A DNA stretch of 64,000 nucleotides from Nocardioides panzhihuensis (GCF_013408335.1 NZ_JACBZR010000001.1:4379501-4443500); one strand, 5' to 3'. Shown: positions 27,844 to 39,083, counted from the first letter of the stretch. The notes: generated from the sequence alone by a model not told the origin. Program-made: numbers and translations.

Positions 27844-28258
27844 CTGGGTTCTCCTCAGGATGGGGTGCTTCTTCATCGGCGGCCGGCGCATCGTCGGTGA
27901 CACGACTGTTGAGAGCAAGGAACGAGTGATAGACGTCGAGCAGCGAGTGCTTCTGCCGCTCGGTCAGGGTCGGATCGGCGAGCACCGCGAGCTCCACGGA
28001 CCCTCCGACGTTGGAGTCAGGGCTGAGGATCCCGGCACGGACGTAGACCTGCTCCGCCGAGATCCGCAGCGCCTTGGCGATCTGCTGGAGGACCTCAGCC
28101 GATGGCTTGCGCAGACCGCGTTCGATCTGGCTGAGGTAGGGGTTGGACACGCCTGCTTGGTCGGCGAGCTGACGCAGAGACATCTCGGCCGAGATCCTCT
28201 GTTCCTTCAGATACTCGCCGAGCGTGCCGACCGCACTCGTGACCTTGCTCTTGACCAT
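27821..28258 (-). CDS. XRE-family regulator upstream of the HbhA-like gene
   Basis: A 145-residue protein with an N-terminal helix-turn-helix at about residues 18-72 (LRQLADQAGVSNPYLSQIERG is the core) followed by a short helical part and an acidic Pro/Glu-rich tail. It is the likely homologue of mycobacterial Rv0474, which precedes hbhA. It overlaps the HbhA-like gene by 23 bases, so both are made from one mRNA. Several GCTAGC boxes upstream (28278-28287, 28380-28396) are candidate self-binding sites. Confidence 0.85.
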   Translation of the reverse strand: MVKSKVTSAVGTLGEYLKEQRISAEMSLRQLADQAGVSNPYLSQIERGLRKPSAEVLQQIAKALRISAEQVYVRAGILSPDSNVGGSVELAVLADPTLTERQKHSLLDVYHSFLALNSRVTDDAPAADEEAPHPEENPDAHPAQD

Positions 28259-28277
28259 GCGTCCAGTGTGCTAACAA

Positions 28278-28396
28278 TTGCTAGCAAACACAAGTCCTCG
28301 GCAACCAAAGTGACACACATCACCTACTAGTTGCTTCATCAACCAGCGGAAACACGCCGAAACGCGGCCCTCCAGGCTCGCTAGCAACCCGCTAGC
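28278..28396. promoter_or_regulatory. Cluster of GCTAGC boxes upstream of the XRE gene
   Basis: TTGCTAGCAA, a perfect palindrome, is at 28278-28287, with a related GCTAACA just beside it (28270-28276). Two GCTAGCA boxes lie at 28380-28386 and 28391-28397, exactly one helical turn (11 bases) apart. All are within 140 bases upstream of the XRE start. GCTAGC is rare in such GC-rich DNA, so the clustering suggests binding sites, perhaps of the XRE protein itself. Confidence 0.5.
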
Positions 28397-28398
28397 AT

Positions 28399-29355
28399 TC
28401 ACAGCAGCGCGCGGATCTGCCCCACCCTGCGTCCGCCCCCGAGGATCGGCGCCTCCCCGGTCGCCCGCACCGCGTCGGCGTCGACCCCGTCGAGGTCGCC
28501 GACCCCGTCCCGGATCAACGCGGCGGCCATCACGACCGGCCGCGCCCGGTCACCGCCGTCGTCGGCCTTCAGGGCCCAGGCACGGCCGTCGGGCAGCGCG
28601 ACCGCATAGACCGCCTCGGCTCCCAGCTTGCCGATCAGGCCAGGTACGGCCCGGTGCAGCGCCACCTCGTCGCGGGTCGTGCCCGAGACGTACTCAGGGT
28701 GTGCACGTATCGCCGCGGCGACCCGCGCGGCCGGGCCGTCGACCGCCGCGGCGATGGTCGAGAACGCCCGCGCCAGCCCGGTCAGCGACGTGGACAGAGC
28801 CGGCGCCCCGCAGCCGTCGACGGTGACGTACGCAGCCTCGCCGGTGCACGCCTCGAGCACCTCCTGGATCCCAACCTGGAGAGGGTGCTCGGGATCCAGA
28901 TAGCCCTCGAGAGACCAGCCGGCCGTGACGCAGGTGGCGAGCATCGCCGCGTGCTTGCCGGAGCAGTTCATCGCCAGCCGGGTCTTCGGCTCACCGCGAC
29001 GGAGCGCCTCCTCGCGGGCCTCCACCCCGAACGGGTAGTCCTCGATGTTGCCGAGCGCGGACTCGTCCAGGCCGACGGTGGCGAGGATGCGGCGTACGCC
29101 TTCTTGGTGGATCGCCTCTCCTGAGTGGGAGGCGCAGGCGAGGGCGAGCAGATCGGGCGGCAGGTCGAGGCCGAGGATCAGCATCGCGAGGGCCTGGACC
29201 GGCTTGGTCGAGGAGCGAGGCAGGATCGGCGAGTCGACGTCGCCGAGCGACCACCCCACGGTGCCGTCGGCGGCCAGGGCAACGGCGGACCCGTAGTGGT
29301 GTCCCTCGACGAAGTCGGAGCGGATGATCTCGGCGAACGGCACAGGTGCTGGCAT
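28399..29355 (-). CDS. Asparaginase (PF06089-type)
   Basis: A 318-residue protein of the L-asparaginase II family found in actinobacteria and rhizobia (similar to Rhizobium etli thermolabile asparaginase), which hydrolyses asparagine to aspartate and ammonia. Conserved stretches are FVEGHHYGSAVALAADG, LPRSSTKPVQALAML, ACASHSGEAIHQEGV, MNCSGKHAAMLATC and VDGCGAPALSTSL. No signal peptide is present, so it is cytoplasmic. The ATG at 29355 has a TAGTCT box seven bases upstream (29368-29363). It diverges from the TSUP gene with only 28 bases between the two start codons. Confidence 0.88.
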   Translation of the reverse strand: MPAPVPFAEIIRSDFVEGHHYGSAVALAADGTVGWSLGDVDSPILPRSSTKPVQALAMLILGLDLPPDLLALACASHSGEAIHQEGVRRILATVGLDESALGNIEDYPFGVEAREEALRRGEPKTRLAMNCSGKHAAMLATCVTAGWSLEGYLDPEHPLQVGIQEVLEACTGEAAYVTVDGCGAPALSTSLTGLARAFSTIAAAVDGPAARVAAAIRAHPEYVSGTTRDEVALHRAVPGLIGKLGAEAVYAVALPDGRAWALKADDGGDRARPVVMAAALIRDGVGDLDGVDADAVRATGEAPILGGGRRVGQIRALL

Positions 29356-29383
29356 GGGGGCGAGACTATGTGAGAGTTGCCCC

Positions 29384-30319
29384 GTGCTCGCCGACCTCCT
29401 CACCCAAGAAGCACTCAGCGTTCTCGTGGTCAGCTTCGGCATCGGCATCGTCGTCGGGCTGACCGGCATGGGCGGTGGCGCCCTGATGACGCCGGCGCTG
29501 ATCTTCCTCGGAGTGCCCCCGACGACCGCCGTCGCCAACGACCTCGTCGCCGCCTCGGTCAACAAGTCGGTCGGTGCCACGGTGCACTGGCGCCACGGCT
29601 CCCCCAACATCCGGCTGGCGACCTATCTGGTCATCGGCTCGGTGCCCTTCGCCTTCCTAGGCACCTTCGTGCACAAGCTGGCGCCCGGTGACACCGACCA
29701 CTTCCTCAAGCTCGTTCTCGGCGGGGCCCTGCTGTTCGCGGCCGCGTCCTACATGTTCCGGATGTACCTCCAGCTTCGCCTGGTCACCGGCGGCAACGAG
29801 GCCCCCGAGGAAGATCCCCGACTGAAGCCGCTGCTCACCATCGTCATCGGCGCGCTCGGCGGCCTCTTGGTCGGCATCACCTCGGTCGGCTCCGGCTCGG
29901 TCATCATGATCGCGCTGCTGCTGGTCTACCCGACGCTCTCCGCGGTCAAGCTGGTCGGCACCGACCTGGTCCAGGCGGTGCCGCTCGTCCTGGCCGCCGC
30001 GATCGGCCAGGTGATCAACCACGGAGTCGAGTGGGCGGTGCTGATCCCGCTCATCCTCGGCGGCACCCCCGGCACCTTCCTCGGCTCCCGGATGGCGCGC
30101 TGGGTCTCCCAGTCGGTCATCCGCCGCGGCATCGTCATCATGCTGACGCTCTCCGGCGCCAAGATGCTCGGGGCCGACGCGACGTTCCTGCTGTTCCTGG
30201 GTGGCGGGATGCTGCTCCTGGGTCCGTTGCTGTGGGGCTTCATCCGCCAGTCACGAGGGCTGGCCGCCTTCGACAACAATGCGGCTGCCTGGCGGCTGCC
30301 GGACCGCTCGGACAAGTAG
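29384..30319 (+). CDS. TSUP-family (TauE/SafE-like) anion exporter
   Basis: A 311-residue membrane protein with about eight helices and the two TauE/SafE signature halves: GIVVGLTGMGGGALMTPALI near the N-terminus and GLLVGITSVGSGSVIMIALLL in the middle. Family members export sulfite, sulfoacetate or similar anions or take up such compounds. I chose the GTG at 29384, where the hydrophobic sequence begins; a longer start at 29324 would overlap the divergent asparaginase gene. The gene ends 10 bases before a palindromic element. The sulfur genes at 36-45 kb make a sulfur-anion role plausible. Confidence 0.85.
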   Translation: MLADLLTQEALSVLVVSFGIGIVVGLTGMGGGALMTPALIFLGVPPTTAVANDLVAASVNKSVGATVHWRHGSPNIRLATYLVIGSVPFAFLGTFVHKLAPGDTDHFLKLVLGGALLFAAASYMFRMYLQLRLVTGGNEAPEEDPRLKPLLTIVIGALGGLLVGITSVGSGSVIMIALLLVYPTLSAVKLVGTDLVQAVPLVLAAAIGQVINHGVEWAVLIPLILGGTPGTFLGSRMARWVSQSVIRRGIVIMLTLSGAKMLGADATFLLFLGGGMLLLGPLLWGFIRQSRGLAAFDNNAAAWRLPDRSDK

Positions 30320-30328
30320 TCCACGCCC

Positions 30329-30456
30329 CGCTGGTCGAGCCGCGAGGCCGCCTGCGGCCGAGCGTGTCGAGACCAACACAGTCCCCTGTCGCGCTCGATC
30401 GAACTGTGTTGGTCTCGACACGCCTTCGCCTAGCGGCTCCGGCGGCTCGACCAGCG
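30329..30456. repeat. Nested palindromic element, copy 2
   Basis: The outer inverted repeat is CGCTGGTCGAGCCG (30329-30342) with its complement at 30443-30456. The inner perfect inverted repeat has 20-bp arms at 30363-30382 and 30403-30422, beginning CGTGTCGAGACCAACAC. The element fits exactly between the convergent TSUP and rmlC-rmlD genes, ending four bases before the latter's stop codon, so it probably also acts as a bidirectional terminator. It shares design and most sequence with copy 1 at 17277-17438. Confidence 0.82.
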
Positions 30457-30460
30457 AGCC

Positions 30461-32943
<2,483 letters not shown>

Positions 32944-32953
32944 TCAACGAACC

Positions 32954-33826
32954 ATGAAGGGCATCATCCTGGCCGGCGGCACCGGCTCACGTCTGCACCC
33001 GATCACGCTCGCGATCAGCAAGCAGCTGATGCCGATCTATGACAAGCCGATGATCTACTACCCGCTGACCACCCTGATGTTGGCCGGCATCCGCGACATC
33101 CTGGTGATCACGACGCCCCACGAGGCCTCCGGGTTCCACCGGCTCCTCGGCGACGGCAGCCATCTCGGCGTCAACATCAGCTACGCCGAGCAGCCCTCCC
33201 CCGACGGCCTCGCCCAGGCGTTCACGATCGGCGCCGACGTGGGCTTCCTCGACGAGTCCGAGGACGGTGTCGGCCTGGTCCTGGGCGACAACATCTTCTA
33301 CGGGCCCGGCCTCGGGACCCAGCTGGCCCGGTTCGAGAAGATCACCGGTGGCGCCGTCTTCGGCTACCGCGTCGCCGACCCGAGGGCGTACGGCGTCGTC
33401 GAGTTCGACGAGAACCGCAAGGCGATCTCCCTGGAGGAGAAGCCTTCCGACCCGAAGAGCCCGTACGCCGTCCCCGGCCTCTACTTCTACGACAGCTCGG
33501 TCATCGAGCACGCCCGCGGGCTGAAGCCGTCCGCGCGCGGCGAGCTCGAGATCACCGACCTCAACCGGATCTACCTCGAAGCCGGCACCCTCCAGGTCGA
33601 GGTGCTGCCCCGAGGCACGGCCTGGCTCGACACCGGCACCCTCGAGGACCTCAACGAGGCCGCCAACTTCATCCGCGCCATCGAGCACCGCCAGGGCACC
33701 AAGATCGGCGCCCCCGAAGAGGTCGCCTGGCGCCAGGGCTGGCTCTCGGACGAGCAGCTCTCCGAGCTCGCTCAGCCGCTCCTGAAGAGCGGCTACGGGA
33801 AGTATCTACTCGGGCTGCTCGCCTAG
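32954..33826 (+). CDS. rmlA: Glucose-1-phosphate thymidylyltransferase
   Basis: A 290-residue nucleotidyltransferase that makes dTDP-glucose, the first step of dTDP-rhamnose synthesis. The signature GxGxRLxPxT reads [31 protein letters not shown] at residues 8-38, with [12 protein letters not shown] further on. Length is normal. A TAGGAT box at 32939-32944, nine bases before the ATG, suggests a near-leaderless transcript. It diverges from rmlB, so all four rhamnose activities are encoded in this 3.4-kb stretch. Confidence 0.94.
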   Translation: MKGIILAGGTGSRLHPITLAISKQLMPIYDKPMIYYPLTTLMLAGIRDILVITTPHEASGFHRLLGDGSHLGVNISYAEQPSPDGLAQAFTIGADVGFLDESEDGVGLVLGDNIFYGPGLGTQLARFEKITGGAVFGYRVADPRAYGVVEFDENRKAISLEEKPSDPKSPYAVPGLYFYDSSVIEHARGLKPSARGELEITDLNRIYLEAGTLQVEVLPRGTAWLDTGTLEDLNEAANFIRAIEHRQGTKIGAPEEVAWRQGWLSDEQLSELAQPLLKSGYGKYLLGLLA

Positions 33827-33833
33827 CCGTGCC

Positions 33834-34205
33834 TCAGGCTTCGGCCGCGACCGTCTGCTCGGCGCGGCCGAAGTCGTCTTCGAGCCGGACGATGTCGTCC
33901 TCGCCGGTGTAGCCACCGCGCTGGACCTCGATGATCGAGAGCGGCTCGTCGGTCTCGTTGCAGATCCGGTGGGCCTGGCCGACGGCGACGTCGACCGACT
34001 CGCCCGGGCCGGCGATGGTGGTCACACCGTCGATGATGCAGGTCGCCTTGCCGTAGATGACCACCCAGTGCTCGGAGCGGTGGGTGTGGGTCTGGTAGGA
34101 GAGGCGGCTGTTGGGGAGCACCTCGATCCGCTTGACCTTGTACCCCGGACCGACGTCGATGACGTGCCACGAACCCCAGGGGCGGGTCTCGGAGTCACCA
34201 GCCAT
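33834..34205 (-). CDS. Cupin, mannose-6-phosphate isomerase type II-like domain
   Basis: A 123-residue stand-alone cupin that matches the C-terminal domain of bifunctional GMP/PMI enzymes: RPWGSWHVIDVGPGYKVKRIEVLPN, then the metal-binding SYQTHTHRSEHWVVIYG and GQAHRICN. Metal ligands are probably the two His and the Glu-like positions of HTHRSEHW and the His of AHRI. The mannose-1-phosphate guanylyltransferase half is absent, so it may isomerise a sugar phosphate or simply serve as a sugar-binding domain. It lies convergent with rmlA and downstream of ugd. Confidence 0.8.
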   Translation of the reverse strand: MAGDSETRPWGSWHVIDVGPGYKVKRIEVLPNSRLSYQTHTHRSEHWVVIYGKATCIIDGVTTIAGPGESVDVAVGQAHRICNETDEPLSIIEVQRGGYTGEDDIVRLEDDFGRAEQTVAAEA

Positions 34206-34257
34206 GATGTTGCCTCATTCCTAGACACTGAGCAGAAGACGCGACCATAACTGTACG

Positions 34258-34287
34258 CATCGGCGCACGGTTCATTGCGTGCCGATG
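34258..34287 (-). terminator. Imperfect hairpin after ugd
   Basis: CATCGGCGCACG pairs with CGTGCCGATG around an eight-base loop, with a small bulge. It lies 59 bases after the ugd stop and 53 bases before the cupin start, so it may end ugd transcription. The stem is imperfect and lacks a T run. Confidence 0.35.
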
Positions 34288-34345
34288 TTCACCGGTCCGT
34301 TACACGCAGGTCGCCCACGAGGTCCGGATCTCGCTGGAAGAGAGC

Positions 34346-35512
34346 TCAGTCGCGCCCGTAGATGTCGCGGGTGTAGACCTTGTCGGCGACATCGGCGAGC
34401 ACCTCGGTGCGCCGGTTGGCGATGATCACGTCGGCCCGGCTCTTGAACTCGTCGAGATCCCTGATGATCTCCGAGTGGAAGAACTCCGGCTCGTCGAGCT
34501 CGGGCTCGTAGATGATCACCTCGACGCCCTTGGCCTTGATCCGCTTCATCACTCCCTGGATCGAGGATTCACGGAAGTTGTCAGAGCCCGACTTCATGAT
34601 CAGCCGGTAGACGCCGACCACCTTCGGCTCGCGACGCAGGACGTCGTTGGCGACGAAGTCCTTGCGCGTGGTGTTGGCCTCCACGATCGCCGAGATGAGG
34701 TTCTGCGGGACGTCTTGGTAGTTGGCCTGGAGCTGCCTGGTGTCCTTCGGCAGGCAGTAGCCGCCGTAGCCGAAGCTCGGGTTGTTGTAGTGCGACCCGA
34801 TCCGTGGGTCCAAGCCGACGCCCTCGATGATCTGGGGCGTGTTGAGACCGTGGGTGGCGGCGTAGGTGTCGAGCTCGTTGAAGTAGGCGACCCGCAGCGC
34901 GAGGTAGGTGTTGGCGAACAGCTTGATCGCCTCGGCCTCCGTCGCGCCGGTCATCAGGACCGGCACGTCCGACTCCAGGGAGCCCTCGAGCAGCAGCTCC
35001 GCGAACCCCTTCGCGGCCGCGGAGTCGTCGCCGACGACGATGCGGGAGGGGTGCAGGTTGTCGTGGAGCGCCTGGCCCTCGCGCAGGAACTCGGGGCTGA
35101 AGAAGAGTGTCGCCTCGGGGTGCTCGGCCCGCTTGGCCGCGATGTAGCCGACCGGGATCGTCGACTTCACCACGATCGCTGCCTCTTGCGCGTAGCTCAC
35201 CGCGTCGACGATCACGCCGTCGACGGTGGAGGTGTCGAAGTAGTTCGAGGCCTCGTCGTAGTTGGTCGGAGTGGCGACGAGGACGTACGCAGCGCCCGCG
35301 TAGGCGTCCTGCTTGTCGAGGGTCGCGCGCAGATCGAGCTCCTTGGTGGCCAGGAAGCTGGTGATCTCGGCGTCCTCGATCGGCGTCTTCCGCGCGTTGA
35401 CCAGGTCGACCCGCTCCTGGGAGATGTCGAGGACGACGACCTCGTGCTTCTGCGCGAGCAGGACCGCGAGCGACATCCCGACGTATCCCACGCCGACAAC
35501 GGTGATCTTCAT
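34346..35512 (-). CDS. ugd: UDP-glucose 6-dehydrogenase family protein
   Basis: A 388-residue nucleotide-sugar dehydrogenase that oxidises UDP-glucose (or a related UDP-sugar) to the uronic acid in two NAD-dependent steps. The NAD motif is [10 protein letters not shown]. The catalytic lysine is in [18 protein letters not shown], and the catalytic cysteine is in [14 protein letters not shown]. The central VKSTIPVGY is also characteristic. The protein is of the short type (usual range 388-440). A TACAGT box at 35524-35519 lies six bases before the ATG. UDP-N-acetylmannosamine dehydrogenase is a less likely alternative. Confidence 0.88.
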   Translation of the reverse strand: MKITVVGVGYVGMSLAVLLAQKHEVVVLDISQERVDLVNARKTPIEDAEITSFLATKELDLRATLDKQDAYAGAAYVLVATPTNYDEASNYFDTSTVDGVIVDAVSYAQEAAIVVKSTIPVGYIAAKRAEHPEATLFFSPEFLREGQALHDNLHPSRIVVGDDSAAAKGFAELLLEGSLESDVPVLMTGATEAEAIKLFANTYLALRVAYFNELDTYAATHGLNTPQIIEGVGLDPRIGSHYNNPSFGYGGYCLPKDTRQLQANYQDVPQNLISAIVEANTTRKDFVANDVLRREPKVVGVYRLIMKSGSDNFRESSIQGVMKRIKAKGVEVIIYEPELDEPEFFHSEIIRDLDEFKSRADVIIANRRTEVLADVADKVYTRDIYGRD

Positions 35513-35562
35513 ATCGGCACTGTAAGCAGCGGTTCAGGGCGCGTCACAGCACCATCGTCCGG

Positions 35563-35584
35563 GATGTTCCCGTACGGGAACATC
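35563..35584. promoter_or_regulatory. Perfect 22-bp palindrome before hipB
   Basis: Arms GATGTTCCCGT and ACGGGAACATC meet without a spacer. The site ends four bases before the TAGAGT -10 box (35588-35593) of the hipB-like gene, so a bound protein would block RNA polymerase. This is how HipB-type antitoxins control their own operons. Confidence 0.7.
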
Positions 35585-35600
35585 GGCTAGAGTGTTCATC

Positions 35601-35888
35601 GTGTCGTCGCCGTACCTGACCTCACCGGCCGCCTTCGGGTCGGCTGTGCGCGCGGCCCGGCGCCGCGCCGGCCTCACCCAGAGCGACCTGGCGCACCGCG
35701 CCGGCGTCGGCCGTCGGTTCGTGGTCGACGTCGAGTCCGGCCACCCGCGCGCCGAGCTCGGCAAGGCCCTCGCGCTCCTGGCGGTCCTGGACGTCTACCT
35801 CGCGCCCGCTCAGCTCACCTCGATCGCTCCGCCGCTGGAGGACGTCGATCTCGACGGCGTCCTGGCCCGCTGCCTCACCGCTCCGTGA
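35601..35888 (+). CDS. HipB-like XRE transcriptional regulator/antitoxin
   Basis: A 95-residue helix-turn-helix protein of the HipB type; the DNA-binding core is VRAARRRAGLTQSDLAHRAGVGRRFVVDVESGHPRAELGKALALLAVLDVYL read across residues 15-66. The start is the GTG at 35601, seven bases after a TAGAGT -10 box; an alternative GTG at 35592 would fall within that box. A perfect 22-bp palindrome lies directly upstream. The stop overlaps the next gene, which encodes a shortened HipA-like protein. HipB normally represses its operon and neutralises HipA. Confidence 0.85.
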   Translation: MSSPYLTSPAAFGSAVRAARRRAGLTQSDLAHRAGVGRRFVVDVESGHPRAELGKALALLAVLDVYLAPAQLTSIAPPLEDVDLDGVLARCLTAP

Positions 35889-36739
35889 TGCGAGAGCTGT
35901 ACGCCTTCGCCGGCCGCCGCCAGATGGGCACCTTCCGTCAGGCAGGCGACCGGATCGACTTCGCCTACGCCGAGACCGCCGGCCCGACGCCGATCTCGGC
36001 CTCCCTCCCGCGCACCGGCCCGGCCCTGACCCCGGGAGCGGCACGCGCGTGGCTCGACAACCTGCTCCCGGCCCCGGAGGACGTACGCCGCCGATGGGCG
36101 CGCGAACGAGGGCTCCCGGACACCGAGCCGATGACGCTGCTCGCCTCCTACGGCGACGATCTCCCCGGCGCGGTCTCGCTCACCGCCGACCCCGATCTGC
36201 CCTGGCGCCGGGCACCGCAGCCCGTCGAAGCGCCGCTGGCCGACATCGCGACCCGGCTCGCGGCGCTGCGCAACCAGCCCACCTCGTGGCTCGACCAGCG
36301 GGCGCGGCCACGGTTCTCCCTCGGCGGCCATCAGGGCAAGTTCGCGCTGCGGCGGGCTTCGGGGCAGTGGTTCTGGCCGACGTACGAGCATCCGTCGACG
36401 CACATCCTGCGACCGACGACCCCCACAGACGCCGCCGCGGTGATCGCGGACCTGGGCCGGTCCCGCTCAGCCGGGATCCCCGCCACCCGCACCGAGCTGA
36501 TCACCTTCGGCGCGCAGGCCGCCCTCGTCTCGGAGCGCTGGGACCGGCTCGGCGGTCGGCGCATCCATGCCGAGACGATCCGGCAGGCGCTCGGTCGTCG
36601 GCCTGCCGAGGAGGTCGACCCGGGCGGCGTACGCGACCTGTTCCTACGTCTGGAGCTGGCGCCTCCGCCGGCCGGCGACGTCGGCCGGATCGCCTTCCTG
36701 CTGGCCGGAGAACGGGTCGTGGTCGCACCCCGCCGCTAG
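35885..36739 (+). CDS. Truncated HipA-like protein without kinase catalytic end
   Basis: A 284-residue HipA homologue (family length is roughly 410-440). Present are the N-terminal coupling subdomain (ARAWLDNLLPAPEDVRRRWARERG), GAVSLT, the ATP-loop-like FSLGGHQGKFALR, THILRP, LVSERWDR and a degenerate version of the HQEDFCQALG segment (HAETIRQALGRRP). Missing is everything beyond, including the region that carries the GNTDAHGKN catalytic aspartate and the metal-binding aspartate. The gene starts at a GTG overlapping hipB (ATG 35888 also possible). It is therefore unlikely to be an active Ser/Thr kinase; it may still assist HipB in DNA binding, or be decaying. Confidence 0.75.
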   Translation: MMRELYAFAGRRQMGTFRQAGDRIDFAYAETAGPTPISASLPRTGPALTPGAARAWLDNLLPAPEDVRRRWARERGLPDTEPMTLLASYGDDLPGAVSLTADPDLPWRRAPQPVEAPLADIATRLAALRNQPTSWLDQRARPRFSLGGHQGKFALRRASGQWFWPTYEHPSTHILRPTTPTDAAAVIADLGRSRSAGIPATRTELITFGAQAALVSERWDRLGGRRIHAETIRQALGRRPAEEVDPGGVRDLFLRLELAPPPAGDVGRIAFLLAGERVVVAPRR

Positions 36740-36908
36740 GGCGTCTCACCTGTCACATCTCACCGTGCGAATGGCGCTGCCATGGAAGACCGGAGGCCTG
36801 CGTACACTCGCAATCCCGCCCACGCGGGGATGGGACATTTCGCCGTGCCGTGGAAGCCGCCACTAGCATGGGCGCCTCAACCTGACGGAGAGGTCCTCTG
36901 GTTCCGTA

Positions 36909-37823
36909 ATGACTGCAACACACGCCGACTACCGGCTCAGCCAGCTCGACCAGCTGGAAGCCGAGTCGATCCACATCTTCCGCGAGGCCGCGGCAGAGTT
37001 CGAGAAGCCTGTCCTGATGTTCTCGGGCGGCAAGGACAGCATCGTGATGCTGCGACTTGCGGAGAAGGCTTTCTTCCCTGCCAAGATCCCGTTCCCCGTC
37101 CTCCAGATCGACAACGGTCTCGACTTCCCCGAGGTCGCCGAGACCCGTGACCGCTGGGTCAGCCGCCTGGGCGTACGCCTGGTGATCGCAAGCATCGATG
37201 ACGCCATCGAGCGCGGCATCGTCGTCGACGACGGCAAGACCTCGCGCAACCGCCTTCAGACCCCGACCCTGCTCAACGCGATCGAGGAGAACGGCTTCAC
37301 CGCCGCCTTCGGTGGCGGTCGCCGTGACGAGGAGAAGGCGCGCGCCAAGGAGCGCGTCTACTCCCACCGCGACGAGTTCGGCCAGTGGGATCCCAAGATG
37401 CAGCGCCCCGAGCTCTGGTCTCTCTACAACGGCCGCCTCCACGAGGGCGAGCACATGCGAGTCTTCCCGATCTCCAACTGGACCGAGCTGGACATCTGGG
37501 ACTACATCGGCCGCGAGAACATCGAGATCCCGCAGGTCTACTTCGCCCACCAGCGCCGCGTCTTCGAGCGCGACGGCATGCTGCTCACGGAGACTCCGCT
37601 CAACCCGCTGCGCGAGGGTGAGGTCGTCACCGAGCGCACCGTCCGTTACCGCACCTGCGGCGACATGACGCTGACCGGTTGCGTCGAGTCGACGGCTTCC
37701 ACCATCCCCGAGATCATCGAGGAGGTCGCCGCTGCCCGGGTCACCGAGCGTGGCGCGACCCGCGGTGACGACAGGTTCTCCGAGGCAGCCATGGAGGACC
37801 GCAAGAAGGAAGGCTACTTCTGA
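36909..37823 (+). CDS. cysD: Sulfate adenylyltransferase subunit 2
   Basis: A 304-residue ATP-PPi-loop enzyme, the catalytic subunit of ATP sulfurylase that makes adenosine 5'-phosphosulfate (APS) from sulfate and ATP. The PP-loop signature SGGKDSIVML is at about residues 39-48; GGGRRDEEKARAKERVYSHRDEFGQWDPK and TLTGCVESTA are CysD hallmarks. The ATG at 36909 lacks a close ribosome binding site. The stop overlaps the cysN start (TGATG), so the subunits are made together. The 169 bases before it hold no operator or leader peptide that I can recognise. Confidence 0.95.
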   Translation: MTATHADYRLSQLDQLEAESIHIFREAAAEFEKPVLMFSGGKDSIVMLRLAEKAFFPAKIPFPVLQIDNGLDFPEVAETRDRWVSRLGVRLVIASIDDAIERGIVVDDGKTSRNRLQTPTLLNAIEENGFTAAFGGGRRDEEKARAKERVYSHRDEFGQWDPKMQRPELWSLYNGRLHEGEHMRVFPISNWTELDIWDYIGRENIEIPQVYFAHQRRVFERDGMLLTETPLNPLREGEVVTERTVRYRTCGDMTLTGCVESTASTIPEIIEEVAAARVTERGATRGDDRFSEAAMEDRKKEGYF

Positions 37824-39073
37824 TGGCCATGGATCTGCTGCGGTTCGCGACCGCCGGCTCCGTCGACGACGGCAAGTCCACGCTCATCGGGCGGCTGCTG
37901 TTCGACTCGAAGTCGATCTTCACCGACCAGCTCGAGTCGGTCGAGAAGACCTCCCTGGACAAGGGCCACGGCTACGTGGACCTCTCGCTGCTGACCGACG
38001 GGCTGCGCTCCGAGCGGGAGCAGGGCATCACCATCGACGTGGCCTACCGCTACTTCGCGACGCCCAACCGCAAGTTCATCATCGCCGACACCCCGGGCCA
38101 CGTGCAGTACACGCGCAACATGGTCACCGGTGCCTCCACCGCCGACCTCGGCCTGGTGCTCGTCGACGCCCGGCACGGCCTCACCGAGCAGTCGCGTCGT
38201 CACGCCGTCCTGCTCTCGCTGCTGCGCGTGCCGCACCTGGTCCTGTGCATCAACAAGATGGACCTCGTGGACTACTCCCAGGAGGTCTACAACAAGATCT
38301 CGGCCGAGTTCACCGCGTTCGCGACCAAGCTCAACATCCCGGACCTCGAGGTCATCCCGATCTCGGCGCTCAAGGGGGACAACGTGGTGACCCGGTCCAC
38401 CAGCATGGACTGGTACTCCGGCCCGACGCTGATCCACCACCTCGAGCACGTCCACGTGGCCTCCGACCGCGACCTGGTCGACGTGCGCCTTCCGGTGCAG
38501 TACGTCATCCGGCCGAAGTCGGACGACCACCACGACTACCGCGGCTACGCGGGTCAGGTCGCCGGCGGCGTGCTCAAGCCGGGTGACGAGGTCATGGTGC
38601 TTCCGTCCGGCATGACCAGCAAGATCGCCGGGATCGACCTGTTCGACAGGGAGATCTCCGAGGCGTTCCCGCCGATGTCGGTGACCGTGCGGCTCGAGGA
38701 CGACGTCGACGTGAGCCGCGGCGACATGATCTCGCGGGTCAAGAACGCTCCCGAGCCCAGCCAGGACATCGACGCGATGATCTGCTGGATGACCAACGCA
38801 CCGCTGCGTCCGCGGCAGAAGCTGGCCATCAAGCACACCTCCAACTCGGGGCGAGCGCTGATCAAGGACATCCAGTACCGCCTGGACGTCAACTCGCTCC
38901 ACCGTGACCTGGAGACCAAGGAGCTCGGCCTCAACGAGATCGGCCGCGTCCAGCTGCGCACCACCAAGCCGCTGCTGTGCGACCCCTACTCGAAGAACCG
39001 CACCACCGGCTCCTTCATCCTCATCGACGAGGCGACCGGCGTCACCGTCGGCGCGGGCATGATCAACGACTGA
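37823..39073 (+). CDS. cysN: Sulfate adenylyltransferase GTPase subunit 1
   Basis: A 416-residue EF-Tu-like GTPase whose GTP hydrolysis drives APS formation by CysD. G motifs are GSVDDGKST (residues 12-20), DTPGHVQY and NKMDL. It lacks a fused C-terminal APS kinase; that activity is encoded by the separate gene 117 bases downstream. Coupled to cysD by a one-base overlap. A 67-base palindromic element lies between cysN and cysC. Confidence 0.95.
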   Translation: MAMDLLRFATAGSVDDGKSTLIGRLLFDSKSIFTDQLESVEKTSLDKGHGYVDLSLLTDGLRSEREQGITIDVAYRYFATPNRKFIIADTPGHVQYTRNMVTGASTADLGLVLVDARHGLTEQSRRHAVLLSLLRVPHLVLCINKMDLVDYSQEVYNKISAEFTAFATKLNIPDLEVIPISALKGDNVVTRSTSMDWYSGPTLIHHLEHVHVASDRDLVDVRLPVQYVIRPKSDDHHDYRGYAGQVAGGVLKPGDEVMVLPSGMTSKIAGIDLFDREISEAFPPMSVTVRLEDDVDVSRGDMISRVKNAPEPSQDIDAMICWMTNAPLRPRQKLAIKHTSNSGRALIKDIQYRLDVNSLHRDLETKELGLNEIGRVQLRTTKPLLCDPYSKNRTTGSFILIDEATGVTVGAGMIND

Positions 39074-39083
39074 GCACGTTCAG

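Noticed and set aside
36868..36885. Mini-frame of five codons (MGAST) before cysD as a leader peptide
   Set aside because: It has no Cys codon, no -10 box at leaderless distance and no hairpin behind it.
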